Shown in pieces: positions 43,027 to 50,654 of a stretch of 64,000 nucleotides of DNA. The notes beneath the pieces are model-generated. The model worked only from the letters and a program-made list of their open reading frames with translations. It had not been told where the DNA came from and did not search any database. The position numbers and the translations under genes were made by a program. Every line of letters begins with the position of its first letter. The stretch's first letter is position 1. Source of the DNA: Rhodoblastus acidophilus (GTDB lineage: Bacteria > Pseudomonadota > Alphaproteobacteria > Rhizobiales > Beijerinckiaceae); the NCBI RefSeq assembly GCF_009720655.1, contig NZ_WNKS01000007.1, positions 62,001 through 126,000 of the forward strand, in the 5' to 3' direction.

Positions 43027-43058
43027 TTGACCAAATCCGACGGTTCGGATTAAATCCG
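43027..43058 (+). promoter_or_regulatory. Early promoter with CGGATTAAATCCG operator, leaderless
   Basis: TTGACC (43027-43032), 17 bases and TTAAAT (43050-43055) precede the ATG at 43063 by only seven bases, so the mRNA should be leaderless. The 13-base perfect palindrome CGGATTAAATCCG (43046-43058) covers the -10 box, and AAATCCG half-sites lie upstream. Confidence 0.65.
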
Positions 43059-43062
43059 AGAC

Positions 43063-43308
43063 ATGGAACAGGAGCTTCGCAATCACTTATTGGCGCTCGT
43101 CTCGGCCTATATGGGCGCTACCGGGCGCTCTGTAAGCCGGACCGGACACCTTGCGGCGCGCGACGCTGCGTTTTTTTCGCGGCTTGAGCACGGCACCGCC
43201 AACTTCACGGTTCGGAAATACGACGAAATTGTGAACTGGTTCACGCTCGCGTGGCCGGACGGCGCGGCGTGGCCGGACCTCGAAAGGAGGCGCGGCCAAT
43301 GCGCGTAA
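43063..43308 (+). CDS. Small early phage protein, possible Cro-like regulator
   Basis: The 81-residue protein (MEQELRNHLLALVSAYMGAT) lies directly after the operator-covered early promoter, divergent from the repressor: the classical place for Cro. ATGRSVSRTGHLAARDAAFF and RLEHGTANFTVRKYDEIVNW resemble a small HTH family common in Hyphomicrobiales phages. There is no Shine-Dalgarno sequence and the ATG coincides with the predicted transcription start, suggesting leaderless translation. Its end overlaps the VRR-NUC gene start by ten bases. Confidence 0.7.
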   Translation: MEQELRNHLLALVSAYMGATGRSVSRTGHLAARDAAFFSRLEHGTANFTVRKYDEIVNWFTLAWPDGAAWPDLERRRGQCA

Positions 43309-43670
43309 AGCGCAACGCCGAGGAAGACGCCATTCAAGCCCAGGTCATCGAGCTTCTAGTCGTCGCAGCAGTCCCCGGCCTCATCTACTTCGCCGTCCCC
43401 AATGGCGGCTACCGCGATCCGCAGACGGCTCGCACGCTCAAGCTCACGGGCGTTCGTCCAGGCGTCGGCGATATTGAAATCATCAAGGACAGGCTCCCCC
43501 ACTTCCTTGAAATGAAGACGAAGAAAGGACGGCAATCAGAGGACCAAGAGAAGTTTGAAGCAGACTGCATCGCGCAAGGCATCCCCTATCGCATCGCGCG
43601 CAGCAGAGACGAGGCACAAGACATTCTGACCGAATGGGGAATGCTTCGCATACGAAAGGCAAATCAATGA
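43299..43670 (+). CDS. VRR-NUC domain nuclease
   Basis: The 123-residue protein starts at the ATG preceded by AAAGGAGG. It is a single VRR-NUC domain of the PD-(D/E)XK group: an E in MRVKRNAEEDAIQAQVIELL, FAVPNGGYRD, then GVRPGVGDIEII and FLEMKTKKGRQSEDQEKFE with the D, ExK and Q residues of the active site. Phage VRR-NUC proteins are thought to be structure-specific nucleases, probably Holliday-junction resolvases. It opens the replication/recombination module. Confidence 0.9.
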   Translation: MRVKRNAEEDAIQAQVIELLVVAAVPGLIYFAVPNGGYRDPQTARTLKLTGVRPGVGDIEIIKDRLPHFLEMKTKKGRQSEDQEKFEADCIAQGIPYRIARSRDEAQDILTEWGMLRIRKANQ

Positions 43671-44302
43671 GAGACAGCTTCCCTATTGTAAATCGTCCAA
43701 CGGGCGACGACGAGCGTATGCGTCCTTACCACGCAATCGTGTGCAGCATATGCGGCAACGAGGCGACCTTGAGCGCGCATTCAACCTGCATCCCCGCGTC
43801 CAGCGTCGCCGCCAAGTTCCGCAAGCTCGGCTGGCTGGTCCGCGCCGTGGGCAAGCACGTCTGCCCCAACTGCCAAGTCAGCGACCGCAACCACAACCCC
43901 AACCCCCAAGAAGGCGTCATGGCTCCCCCTCTCTCCCTCAAAGACCGCCTCGAACAGCCCAAGGCCCAGCCGGCTAAGGAGCCCGCCAAGGCCGAGCGTT
44001 CCATCGCCGCCAAGTCGGCTATCCCGCTTCTCTACATGGCGCTGGACGAGGGCTACGACCGCGCCGGGCAGGATTACAAGCCCGGCTATTCCGACGAGCG
44101 CATCGCCAAGGAAACCGGCCTCGCCGTGGAGTTCGTCCGCGCCCGCCGCGAAAGCGACTTCGGCCCGATCCGCGACCCCAAGGCCGTCGCGCTCATCGGC
44201 GGCCTCAACGACCTCGGCGGCCTCGCCATTGAGTTCCGCGCCCTGTCTGCCCGCGTGGAAAGCAAGCTCAACGAACTCCGCGCCCTCGCGCTGAAAAACT
44301 GA
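43667..44302 (+). CDS. Zinc-ribbon phage protein
   Basis: The 211-residue protein is coupled to the nuclease gene by an ATGA overlap. The N-terminal 75 residues hold two Cys pairs (IVCSICGNEATLSAH and HVCPNCQ), a probable zinc ribbon. A Pro/Ala/Lys linker follows, and then a helical C-terminal domain (YSDERIAKETGLAVEFVRAR, AIEFRALSARVESKLNELRA) that looks like a small HTH plus coiled coil. I do not recognise it as a named family. Its position between nuclease and Sak4-like ATPase suggests a DNA-binding accessory role. Confidence 0.7.
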   Translation: MRDSFPIVNRPTGDDERMRPYHAIVCSICGNEATLSAHSTCIPASSVAAKFRKLGWLVRAVGKHVCPNCQVSDRNHNPNPQEGVMAPPLSLKDRLEQPKAQPAKEPAKAERSIAAKSAIPLLYMALDEGYDRAGQDYKPGYSDERIAKETGLAVEFVRARRESDFGPIRDPKAVALIGGLNDLGGLAIEFRALSARVESKLNELRALALKN

Positions 44303-44313
44303 AAGGCAACCCA

Positions 44314-45117
44314 ATGGCTATTTCCCTCTCATCCCTCCGCACGGTGAAGGCTGACGCCCCGCCGCGCATCCTGTTCTACGGGCGGCCCGGCGCTGGCAAG
44401 ACGACGCTCGCCAGCGAGTTCCCCAACGCCGTGTTCATCCAGACGGAAGACGGCGTTCCGGCTGGCGTCGAACTGGCCTCGTTCGGCCTGTTGACCACCT
44501 TCGATCAAGTCATGGAGGCCGTGGGCACGCTCTATTCCGAGGACGTACCGTTCCAAACCGTCGTGCTCGACAGCGTGACGGCCATGCAACGCCTGATCTT
44601 CGCCGAGGCGTGCTTGCGCGGCGACGAGAAGGGCCACGCCAAATCCAACATTGAGGAATTTGGCTACGGCAAGGGCTACGTCTATGCGGCCCGCATCTGG
44701 CAAGAGCTTCTGGACGGCTTGTACGCGCTCCGCCGCGACAAGGGCATGAGCATAATCATGCTGGCCCACGCCCGGATCGAGCGATTCGATGATCCCGAGA
44801 CGCAGAGCTACGACCGCTACGAAATCGACCTTCACGACAAGAGCCGTGGCCTGATCGAACAGGACATGGACGCGATCATGCTCTTGAAGGCCCCGGTCAA
44901 CATCGAGAAGGAGGACGCGGGCTTCAAGAAGGAGCGCATCCGCGCGACCGGCGGCAATCAGGTCTTCCTCCATACCGCCGGGCGGCCCGCCTTCACGGCG
45001 AAGAACCGCTACGGCATCCCCGACAAGTTCTTGTACGTGCGCGGCAAAGGATATGCCGAACTCGCCAAGTATCTGCCCGCCCCCAAGGAGCCGGCAGTCG
45101 CCGACGCCGCAGAATAA
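44314..45117 (+). CDS. Sak4-like RecA-fold ATPase (single-strand annealing)
   Basis: The 267-residue protein has Walker A in FYGRPGAGKTTLASEF, followed by a Walker B-type VVLDSVTAMQRLIF and RDKGMSIIMLAHARIERF, the layout of phage nucleotide-binding proteins (AAA_24/Sak4), short RecA relatives that promote annealing or strand exchange in phage recombination. The gene immediately precedes an SSB-like DUF669 gene, the standard partner of Sak4. There is no N- or C-terminal RecA extension. It belongs to the rightward early operon. Confidence 0.85.
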   Translation: MAISLSSLRTVKADAPPRILFYGRPGAGKTTLASEFPNAVFIQTEDGVPAGVELASFGLLTTFDQVMEAVGTLYSEDVPFQTVVLDSVTAMQRLIFAEACLRGDEKGHAKSNIEEFGYGKGYVYAARIWQELLDGLYALRRDKGMSIIMLAHARIERFDDPETQSYDRYEIDLHDKSRGLIEQDMDAIMLLKAPVNIEKEDAGFKKERIRATGGNQVFLHTAGRPAFTAKNRYGIPDKFLYVRGKGYAELAKYLPAPKEPAVADAAE

Positions 45118-45144
45118 CCCCCAAAAGCCCAACAGGAGAACCCC

Positions 45145-45795
45145 ATGGCCTTTGTTTTCAACCCCAACGAAATCGACACCAGCGACGACTTCGTACTCAT
45201 GCCCGAAGGCGTTTACATGCTTCAGGCCACCAAAGTTGAGCGCGTGTTTAAGGACACCGGCGACTTCATGGTGAAGATGATCTTCGCGACCATGAACGAG
45301 GACTTCCCCGGCGTGTTCTCGCAGCGGTTCAACATGATCCACTCGAACCCGCAGGCGCAGGAAATCGCGCGCCGTGACTTCGCGAAGTTCTGCAAGGCGT
45401 CCGGCATCGCGGACGAGTTCCCCGAGGGCTTCGAGATGGACGAGGCGTCGGACGAGGAAATGACGGACCTGTTCTGCCACAAGCCCTTCGACGCCAAGGT
45501 GGGCATCGAGAAGTCCAAGAACCCGAAATATTCCGACAGCAATCAGGTCGCGAAATATTACCCCGTCGGCGAGGGCGGCAACTACGGCCCGCTCAGGAAC
45601 CCCCAGGCTGGACATGCTCCGGCGGCCCCTGCTGGCAAGCCCACCGCCGCGAACGACGCTCCTGCGACTGGCACGGCCACCGCCACCACGGCAGGCAGGG
45701 CGGCGACCAACGGCGCGGCGCGCACGGCTGGCGCCAGCGGCGCGGGCAAGGCGAACGGCGCGGGCTCTCGCCCGTGGAACCGCCCCGCAGCCTGA
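45145..45795 (+). CDS. DUF669 single-stranded DNA-binding protein
   Basis: The 216-residue protein has an OB-type N-terminal domain (FVLMPEGVYMLQATKVERVF, GDFMVKMIFATMNEDFPGVF, YPVGEGGN near its end) matching DUF669, the phage SSB that accompanies Sak4 or Erf recombinases. The last 65 residues are Ala/Thr/Gly-rich and disordered (AAPAGKPTAANDAPATG), like an SSB tail, but end in basic/Trp-Pro sequence instead of an acidic tip. It should bind single-stranded DNA and load the Sak4-like protein. Confidence 0.85.
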   Translation: MAFVFNPNEIDTSDDFVLMPEGVYMLQATKVERVFKDTGDFMVKMIFATMNEDFPGVFSQRFNMIHSNPQAQEIARRDFAKFCKASGIADEFPEGFEMDEASDEEMTDLFCHKPFDAKVGIEKSKNPKYSDSNQVAKYYPVGEGGNYGPLRNPQAGHAPAAPAGKPTAANDAPATGTATATTAGRAATNGAARTAGASGAGKANGAGSRPWNRPAA

Positions 45796-45870
45796 AAATG
45801 AAAGCGGGCGGCGTTCCCCCGAACAGCCGCCCGCAAAATCCAACAAGCATCTGAAAGGCATAAAGACGCC

Positions 45871-46635
45871 ATGGACGCGGCAACCTTAATCCCCAACGCC
45901 CCCAAGTTCAACAGCATCAACATCGCGCAGGACGAATTTGAGGCGCTTGCGAAGTTCCTGCAAGACAACCCGAAGATCGAGAGCGCCGGCATTGCCGAGA
46001 AGGCGAAGCTGCGCGTCGATGCGGCGCGCGTGGTTCTTAAGGACATGGAGACGGAGCGCACGACGCGCGTGCGTCCGCTCAACGAGCAAGTCGCCACGAT
46101 CAACACCGAATATAAGGACATTCGCGAGCCGCTGACGAAGCTTCTCGACCAGCTTCTTTCGCGCGTGAACGTGTTCCTCGACGCCGAGCGCGAGCGCCGC
46201 GAGGCCGAGGCCGCAGAGGCGCGGCGCAAGGCCGAGGAAGCCGCAGAGGCGGCGCGGCAGGCCGAGGCGCTGGAACAAGAGGCTGTCGCCGCAGCGACCG
46301 ACGGCGAGCGCGCGGACGTAGGCACCGCGACAGCCGAGGCCGACTTCGCATTCAAACAGGCCAAGCGTGCGGAGCGCGATGCGTCGAAGGCCGAGCGGCA
46401 GGCGTCGCGCGTGAACGTCGGCGGCGGCTTCTCTGGCCGCTCCCTGTCACAACGCACGAACGAAACGCTCACCATCACCGATTGGAAGGCGGCTCTGACC
46501 GACATTTGCGCGGCGCGCGATGGAGCCCTGCCCGAGAAGATCGAGGCGGCGCTTCTGACGGCGGTGCGCGACTTCCGCAAGGCGTCGGGCAAGCTCCCGT
46601 CTGGCGTGTCCTCAAGCAAAGAAAAGTCACTCTGA
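45871..46635 (+). CDS. Coiled-coil phage recombination-module protein
   Basis: The 254-residue protein is largely helical. The first 85 residues (FEALAKFLQDNPKIESAGIA, LNEQVATINTEYKDIREPLT) are followed by a long alanine/glutamate/arginine coiled coil (about 95-175, DAERERREAEAAEARRKAEE). A short globular end (SLSQRTNETLTITDWKAALT) resembles the C-terminal part of DUF1351-like or gp-type phage proteins adjacent to recombinases. No enzymatic motif is visible. The stop overlaps the start of the clamp gene (TGATG), so the two are translationally coupled. Confidence 0.7.
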   Translation: MDAATLIPNAPKFNSINIAQDEFEALAKFLQDNPKIESAGIAEKAKLRVDAARVVLKDMETERTTRVRPLNEQVATINTEYKDIREPLTKLLDQLLSRVNVFLDAERERREAEAAEARRKAEEAAEAARQAEALEQEAVAAATDGERADVGTATAEADFAFKQAKRAERDASKAERQASRVNVGGGFSGRSLSQRTNETLTITDWKAALTDICAARDGALPEKIEAALLTAVRDFRKASGKLPSGVSSSKEKSL

Positions 46636-47369
46636 TGCTCAACAAGGATTTCCGCCTCATCGTCTCCGGCCCGCTGTTCTTGCGGGCGTGGGCGTGCGTC
46701 TCAACCGAGGAAACGCGCTATTACCTCAACGGCGTGCATTGCGAGCCCTGCAAGACCGGCGGCGTCACCATGGTTGCGACCGACGGGCACCGGCTTGTGT
46801 GCGTGCGCGATCCCGCCGGCTTCATTGAAGGCAGCGGGATCGTCAGCCTGGACGCGCAGATGCGCAAGGCGCTCGCCACCAAGAGCGCGCGCGTCACAGC
46901 CTTTCCGAAACGCTTTCTCGTCATTCGCGAAGGGCGCGCTGGCGCACTCGGCACCGGAACGGAGGAAGTCAAAGACAACGCCAGCGTCGCGGACGAGTGG
47001 TTCGGCTATTTCGAGCGCCTGGACCTCAATATCTTCGCCTTCCAGTGGCGCGATGTGCTGATCGACGGCAAGTTCCCCGATTGGCGGCGCGTCATCCCGA
47101 AGTTCAACGACAACATGAAGGCGTCGAACGCTTTCAACGCGGTCCTCTTGAAGCAAGTCGCGCGCGCACTCCGCGATGATGAAGTGCCTGCGTCCGTCCG
47201 GCTCGTGCAGGACGTGAAGGCCAAGGACGGCCCGACCGTCCTTCTCAGCGACGACATGAACGCTTTCGGCGTCATTATGCCGATGCGCGCCGTGACGCGG
47301 GCAATCCAATATCCCGAATGGCTCGACCTTCCGAAGCCGGCTCCGGCCCATGCGGAGGCGGCGGAATAA
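46635..47369 (+). CDS. Two-domain DNA sliding clamp (DnaN domains II-III)
   Basis: The 244-residue protein aligns to bacterial beta clamp from its second domain onward. ETRYYLNGVHCEP matches DVRYYLNGMLFE of DnaN, VTMVATDGHRLVCV matches RTVATDGHRLAVC, VLIDGKFPDWRRVIPK matches KLVDGRFPDYRRVLPK, and NAFGVIMPMRAV matches the AAYVVMPMRL end. The first of the three clamp domains (about 120 residues) is absent, and an extra 25 residues follow the normal C-terminus. A ring of six domains would then need three subunits, as in PCNA, instead of two. It is coupled to the coiled-coil gene and precedes nuclease, helicase and primase genes. Confidence 0.8.
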   Translation: MLNKDFRLIVSGPLFLRAWACVSTEETRYYLNGVHCEPCKTGGVTMVATDGHRLVCVRDPAGFIEGSGIVSLDAQMRKALATKSARVTAFPKRFLVIREGRAGALGTGTEEVKDNASVADEWFGYFERLDLNIFAFQWRDVLIDGKFPDWRRVIPKFNDNMKASNAFNAVLLKQVARALRDDEVPASVRLVQDVKAKDGPTVLLSDDMNAFGVIMPMRAVTRAIQYPEWLDLPKPAPAHAEAAE

Positions 47370-47370
47370 C

Positions 47371-48315
47371 ATGCGCCGCGCCGAGCTTGGTTTCCAAATG
47401 CCGACGGTCGAAGCGATCCTCAAGACCTATAAACGGGACGAGGAAGAACGGACGTATCTCGGCGCTTCCATCATCGGGAAGGAATGCGAACGCCAGCTTT
47501 GGTACGGCTTCCGTTGGGCGTGCCAGCCTGAGGATTTCGACGGGCGGATGCTCCGCCTGTTCGCCACCGGGCACCGCGAGGAAGCCCGCATGATCGAGGA
47601 CTTGCGCGCGAGCGGCGTGCAAGTGTGGGACCGTGGCGAGGACGGGAAGCAGATCGGCTTTTCCGACCTCGGCGGCCACTTCAAAGGCCACATGGACAGC
47701 GTGTTGCTCGGCGTGAAGGAAGCGCCCAAGACCCCGCACGTTGGCGAGTTCAAGACGCACAATCTGGACAGCTTCAAGAAGCTAAAACGCGATGCAGTCG
47801 AAGTCGCGAAGTTCGAGCACTTCGCGCAGATGCAAACCTACATGCACGAGGAAGGGCTGACCCGCGCGCTCTATCTCGCGCATTGCAAGGACACGGACGA
47901 GCTTTACGCCGAGCGGATCGAGTACGACGGCCTGTGCGCCCTGACGCTGTTGGCGAAGGCCGAGCGCATCATCACCAGCGACCGCGCGCCCGAGCGCGCC
48001 CACGAGCACGTCACGAGCCGGGCGGCCTATGCCTGCGATTGGTGTCCCGCCCTGCGCGTCTGCCACCATGGCGGATGGGCGCGGCGCAACTGCCGGACCT
48101 GTCTTCATGCCACGCCTGAAATGGATGGCGATGGCCGCTGGTCCTGCGCCTATCACAAGTGCGACCTGACCGCGAAAGACCAGCGCGCCGGTTGCGCCCA
48201 ACACATTTTCTTGCCGGACCTCGTACCCGGCGAACAGATCGACGCGGACATGGACGCCAACACCGTGACCTATCTCGTTGGCGGCAAGCGGTTCGTGGAC
48301 GGAGGATGCAAGTGA
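47371..48315 (+). CDS. Cas4/RecB-like PD-(D/E)XK exonuclease with Cys cluster
   Basis: The 314-residue protein starts MRRAELGFQMPTVEAILKTY. It has a Cas4-type Cys in GASIIGKECERQLWYGF, active-site residues in FKGHMDSVLLG and HVGEFKTHN with the following Lys residues, and Gln/Tyr in FAQMQTYMHEEG. C-terminal cysteines (ACDWCPALRVC) could complete an iron-sulfur cluster. A second Cys/His cluster follows (RRNCRTCLHATP, CAYHKCDL, AGCAQH). Such nucleases resect DNA ends for phage recombination and pair with the Sak4/SSB proteins encoded upstream. The stop overlaps the helicase start. Confidence 0.82.
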   Translation: MRRAELGFQMPTVEAILKTYKRDEEERTYLGASIIGKECERQLWYGFRWACQPEDFDGRMLRLFATGHREEARMIEDLRASGVQVWDRGEDGKQIGFSDLGGHFKGHMDSVLLGVKEAPKTPHVGEFKTHNLDSFKKLKRDAVEVAKFEHFAQMQTYMHEEGLTRALYLAHCKDTDELYAERIEYDGLCALTLLAKAERIITSDRAPERAHEHVTSRAAYACDWCPALRVCHHGGWARRNCRTCLHATPEMDGDGRWSCAYHKCDLTAKDQRAGCAQHIFLPDLVPGEQIDADMDANTVTYLVGGKRFVDGGCK

Positions 48316-50270
48316 AGCTTCGGCCCTACCAGCAAGAGAGCATCGACGCGCTTTTCAACTATTGGGGCGCGGACGGCGGCAATGGTCTGTTGGTTCTACC
48401 GACCGGCGCTGGCAAGTCGCTCGTGCTCGCGAAAATCTGTCAGGAGCTTTTGCAGAACTGGCCGTCGATGCGGATTGGCATCGTCACCCACGTCAAAGAA
48501 CTGGTGGAGCAAAACGCGCAGGAGATTTTGCGCCTCTGGCCGTCGGCTCCAATCGGCATCTATTCGGCAGGCGTGGGCCGGCGCGACCTCCGCAGCAAGA
48601 TCATGTTCATGGGCATCCAGTCGGTTCACCGGAAGGTGCAGCAGCTTGGAAAGTTCGACGTGCTCTTGGTGGACGAGGCGCACCTGATCCCCAAGAACTC
48701 CGACACCATGTACGGGCGCTTCATCGCCGATTGCCTTGAGGCTGTGCCAGACATGCGCCTTGTCGGGCTGACCGCGACGCCGTACCGCCTCGATAGCGGA
48801 CGCCTCGACGGCAAGGGCGGCATGTTCGACGCCATCGTTTACGAGGCCAACGTCCGCGACCTCATCGAGCAGGGCTATCTCTCGAAGCTGATTTCCAAGG
48901 CGACGCTGGCGCAGATCGACACGAAGGGCCTGCACAAGCGCGGCGGCGAGTTCATCCAGTCCGAAATGGACGCGCGAGCCCGCATCCCCACGATTATCGA
49001 AAGCGCCGTCGGCGAGATTTGCGAGCACGGCGAGCACCGCGAGGGCTGGTTGATCTTCTGCACCGGCGTTGAGCACGCCGCCGACGTTATGGCCGAAGTC
49101 CGCAAGCAGGGCATCACTTGCGAGACGGTCACGGGCGAGACGCCGAAGGGCGTTCGCGACCGGATCATCCGCGACTACAAGGCGAAGAAAATTCGCTGTC
49201 TGACGAGCGTGGGCGTGCTCACCACTGGCTTCAACGCCCCGCATGTGGACTTGGTTGCTCTCCTGCGTCCGACGCTCTCCACGGGCCTCTATGTGCAAAT
49301 GGTAGGGCGCGCGTTCCGTCTCGCGTCCGGCAAGCTCGACGCGCTCATTCTCGACTTCGCCGGCAACGTCACACGCCACGGTCCCGTCGATGCAGTCGCG
49401 CCGCAGCGCCAGGGCGGAGCCAAGGGCAAGAAGGAAAAGACCGACGAGGAAAAGGAGGACACGGTTCGCGCGAAGGTGTGTCCTGCGTGCCGCGAGTACA
49501 ATGCGATCGGTGCGAAATCGTGCGTCGTTTGCGGGTACGAGTGGCCGCCGGAAGTCGCGCCGCACAAGCCGGAGGCGGAAGAAACCGCGATCCTCTCGAC
49601 CGAGGCCGTGAAGCCGCAGATGATAAAGGTTCAGTCGGTCAGGGTGCGCCGGCACAAGAAGCCGGGCTCGCTCGACACGTTCCGGCTCACCTTCGAGACT
49701 TGGAACAAGAGCTATTCAAAGTGGCTCTGCTTCGAGCACGGCGGGCGCATGGGCCACGAGGCGCGCATGTGGTGGAAGGGCATGGGCGGCAACACGCCGG
49801 CCCCCTCGACCATTGCCGAGGCGCTTGAGCGGTTCGACGCGGAGATTGGCGAGTGCGTCGGTATCAGCGTGCGCAAGAACGGCAAGTATCATGACATTCT
49901 GTCCATGGAGTTCGAGCCCGGCCCGTGGATCGGTCATCCGCGCGTCGTGCAGGAGAAGCCCGACCCGTTCGCGGGCGCGGGCGGATGGGAACACAACGCC
50001 GACGGGCCGTTCGGCGGCGCGTACAAAAAGCGCCCCGACGACTATTTCTCCTGGGGCAAGAAACCAGCCGATCCCACGGCGGGCATGACCGAGGACCAGA
50101 AGAAGGTTATCCCGAAAATCGAGGCGCTTTTCGCGAAGACCATCGAGAACGGCTGCACTCCGCAGGAGCAACACCTTGCGCATGTGAAGGCGAACCAGTT
50201 GCTCGGGCAATACAGCCTCGAACGGCTCGGCACCGGACAAATCGTCATCTATGACGAAATCCCCTTTTGA
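48312..50270 (+). CDS. DEAD/DEAH superfamily 2 helicase with zinc finger
   Basis: The GTG at 48312 (GGAGG six bases upstream) is preferred to an ATG two codons earlier that has no spacing to the same site. The 652-residue helicase has Q-like LRPYQQESIDALF, Walker A LPTGAGKSLVLAK, VDEAHLIPKN, motif III GLTATPYRLDSG, and helicase C elements (CLTSVGVLTTGFNAPHVD, QMVGRAFRLASGK). A Cys4 zinc finger CPACREYNAIGAKSCVVCG follows, then a C-terminal extension with no clear family. It resembles RadD/UvsW-like phage helicases that unwind replication and recombination intermediates. Confidence 0.9.
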   Translation: MKLRPYQQESIDALFNYWGADGGNGLLVLPTGAGKSLVLAKICQELLQNWPSMRIGIVTHVKELVEQNAQEILRLWPSAPIGIYSAGVGRRDLRSKIMFMGIQSVHRKVQQLGKFDVLLVDEAHLIPKNSDTMYGRFIADCLEAVPDMRLVGLTATPYRLDSGRLDGKGGMFDAIVYEANVRDLIEQGYLSKLISKATLAQIDTKGLHKRGGEFIQSEMDARARIPTIIESAVGEICEHGEHREGWLIFCTGVEHAADVMAEVRKQGITCETVTGETPKGVRDRIIRDYKAKKIRCLTSVGVLTTGFNAPHVDLVALLRPTLSTGLYVQMVGRAFRLASGKLDALILDFAGNVTRHGPVDAVAPQRQGGAKGKKEKTDEEKEDTVRAKVCPACREYNAIGAKSCVVCGYEWPPEVAPHKPEAEETAILSTEAVKPQMIKVQSVRVRRHKKPGSLDTFRLTFETWNKSYSKWLCFEHGGRMGHEARMWWKGMGGNTPAPSTIAEALERFDAEIGECVGISVRKNGKYHDILSMEFEPGPWIGHPRVVQEKPDPFAGAGGWEHNADGPFGGAYKKRPDDYFSWGKKPADPTAGMTEDQKKVIPKIEALFAKTIENGCTPQEQHLAHVKANQLLGQYSLERLGTGQIVIYDEIPF

Positions 50271-50279
50271 GGCGCGCAC

Positions 50280-50651
50280 ATGGCCAGACTTCGCTTTACA
50301 GACATGAAACGACCGAGCGACGGCGGCGTGTGCTTCTGTTGCCTCCGCCGTGACGAGGGCGCGGGTTTCCCGGTCCCGAACCGCCACAACCGCATCATTT
50401 GGTCATGCAACGACCATATCCCGCTTGGACGAAAGGCCGCCGCAATGCCCCAAGCTGAGTTCGACATTTACGAGAAGCAGGCTCTCGAAGCCGCCGGCAA
50501 CAAGGCGGGGCAAAGGCTCGATGATAAGTTCGGCAAGACCGACCTCGCCGAGCTTGAAACGTGGGAATACCTGGATTTCTGCCAAACCCTCGTCAAAGCG
50601 TTTGGTGACGAACTCGCCTCCCGTCTGCAATCCTACGACCCGCCGTTCTGA
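50280..50651 (+). CDS. Small phage protein (DUF6511-like)
   Basis: The 123-residue protein begins MARLRFTDMKRPSDGGVCFC. A Cys pair in GVCFCCLRRDEG and a Cys/His in IIWSCNDHIPLG suggest a small zinc-binding fold. This pattern (CFCCLR near the N-terminus, then w.c..H) recurs in proteins next to phage primase genes and is catalogued as DUF6511. The remainder is helical and acidic (LAELETWEYLDFCQTLVKAF). Function unknown; it is four bases upstream of the primase-polymerase gene. Confidence 0.65.
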   Translation: MARLRFTDMKRPSDGGVCFCCLRRDEGAGFPVPNRHNRIIWSCNDHIPLGRKAAAMPQAEFDIYEKQALEAAGNKAGQRLDDKFGKTDLAELETWEYLDFCQTLVKAFGDELASRLQSYDPPF

Positions 50652-50654
50652 TCC

